A program made the position numbers and the translations under genes. Below, in pieces: positions 5,471-5,513 of a stretch of DNA of 5,513 bases. A model generated the notes under the pieces. It searched no databases, was not told the DNA's origin, and saw only the letters and a program-made list of their open reading frames with translations. This stretch comes from Bacilli bacterium. Lineage in GTDB: Bacteria; Bacillota_I; Bacilli_A; RFN20; UBA1709. Numbering within the stretch: position 1 is the first letter of the stretch; every line of letters begins with the position of its first letter. The stretch is taken from the NCBI GenBank assembly GCA_028694305.1, contig JAQUTO010000061.1, forward strand, positions 1 through 5,513. Reading direction: 5' to 3'.

Positions 5471-5512
5471 CTATTAGATATTTTTGCAAGTTTTGGAGTA
5501 AATATCTAATAG
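5471..5512. repeat. 13-bp perfect inverted repeat at the window edge
   Basis: CTATTAGATATTT (5471-5483) is the exact reverse complement of AAATATCTAATAG (5500-5512), with a 16-nt loop. There is no U tract on the minus side, and the plus side is cut by the window end. It could be a terminator for a gene arriving from the right, an operator for a gene starting to the right, or an element end. Confidence 0.85.
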
Positions 5513-5513
5513 A

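Noticed and set aside
5484..5512. Promoter TTGCAA with TAATAG at 17-nt spacing
   Set aside because: The -10 match is poor, it overlaps the inverted repeat, and no downstream gene is visible to support it.

Overview
This window looks like a chromosomal segment from a low-GC member of the Bacillota, possibly a gut Bacilli/Erysipelotrichia-type lineage. The evidence is AT-rich DNA, heavy use of TTA leucine codons, strong AGGAG/GAGGTG-type ribosome sites and TATAAT -10 boxes. Tryptophan is encoded by TGG and no frame needs TGA read-through, so the standard code fits and a Mycoplasma-type code is not required. The genus cannot be fixed from this sequence.

Layout. (1) 1-1024, plus: the 3' part of an iron-containing alcohol dehydrogenase, cut by the window edge and closed by a hairpin terminator. 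(2) 1025-1287: a convergent intergenic region. It holds three 40-bp tandem repeats, each an interrupted palindrome, followed by a nest of ATGCATCAA-type inverted repeats that includes the minus-strand terminator. (3) 2867 down to 1288, minus: a two-gene operon. A TM1586-type putative nitroreductase is followed after 2 nt by an unusual fusion of a GNAT acetyltransferase with a ten-cysteine DUF3795-like domain. (4) 2868-2947: a compact divergent promoter region. (5) 2948-4109, plus: a RimJ/RimL-like GNAT acetyltransferase overlapping by 8 nt an unrecognised 203-aa protein. I read that protein as a possible degenerate gluzincin (Peptidase_MA-like) fold lacking its zinc ligands. (6) 4152-5414, plus: a complete M24B Xaa-Pro aminopeptidase with all five metal ligands, its own extended -10 promoter and a strong terminator. 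(7) 5471-5512: a 13-bp perfect inverted repeat at the window edge.

How the genes may work together. The alcohol dehydrogenase and the aminopeptidase are ordinary housekeeping or accessory metabolic enzymes. The middle is more interesting: two divergent two-gene operons each contain one acetyltransferase, paired with a flavoenzyme on one side and an unknown protein on the other. Shared control from the 80-bp divergent region would let them act as one small modification or detoxification module. That is inference, because no substrate can be read from the sequence. I found no CRISPR array, tRNA, rRNA, transposase or phage gene.
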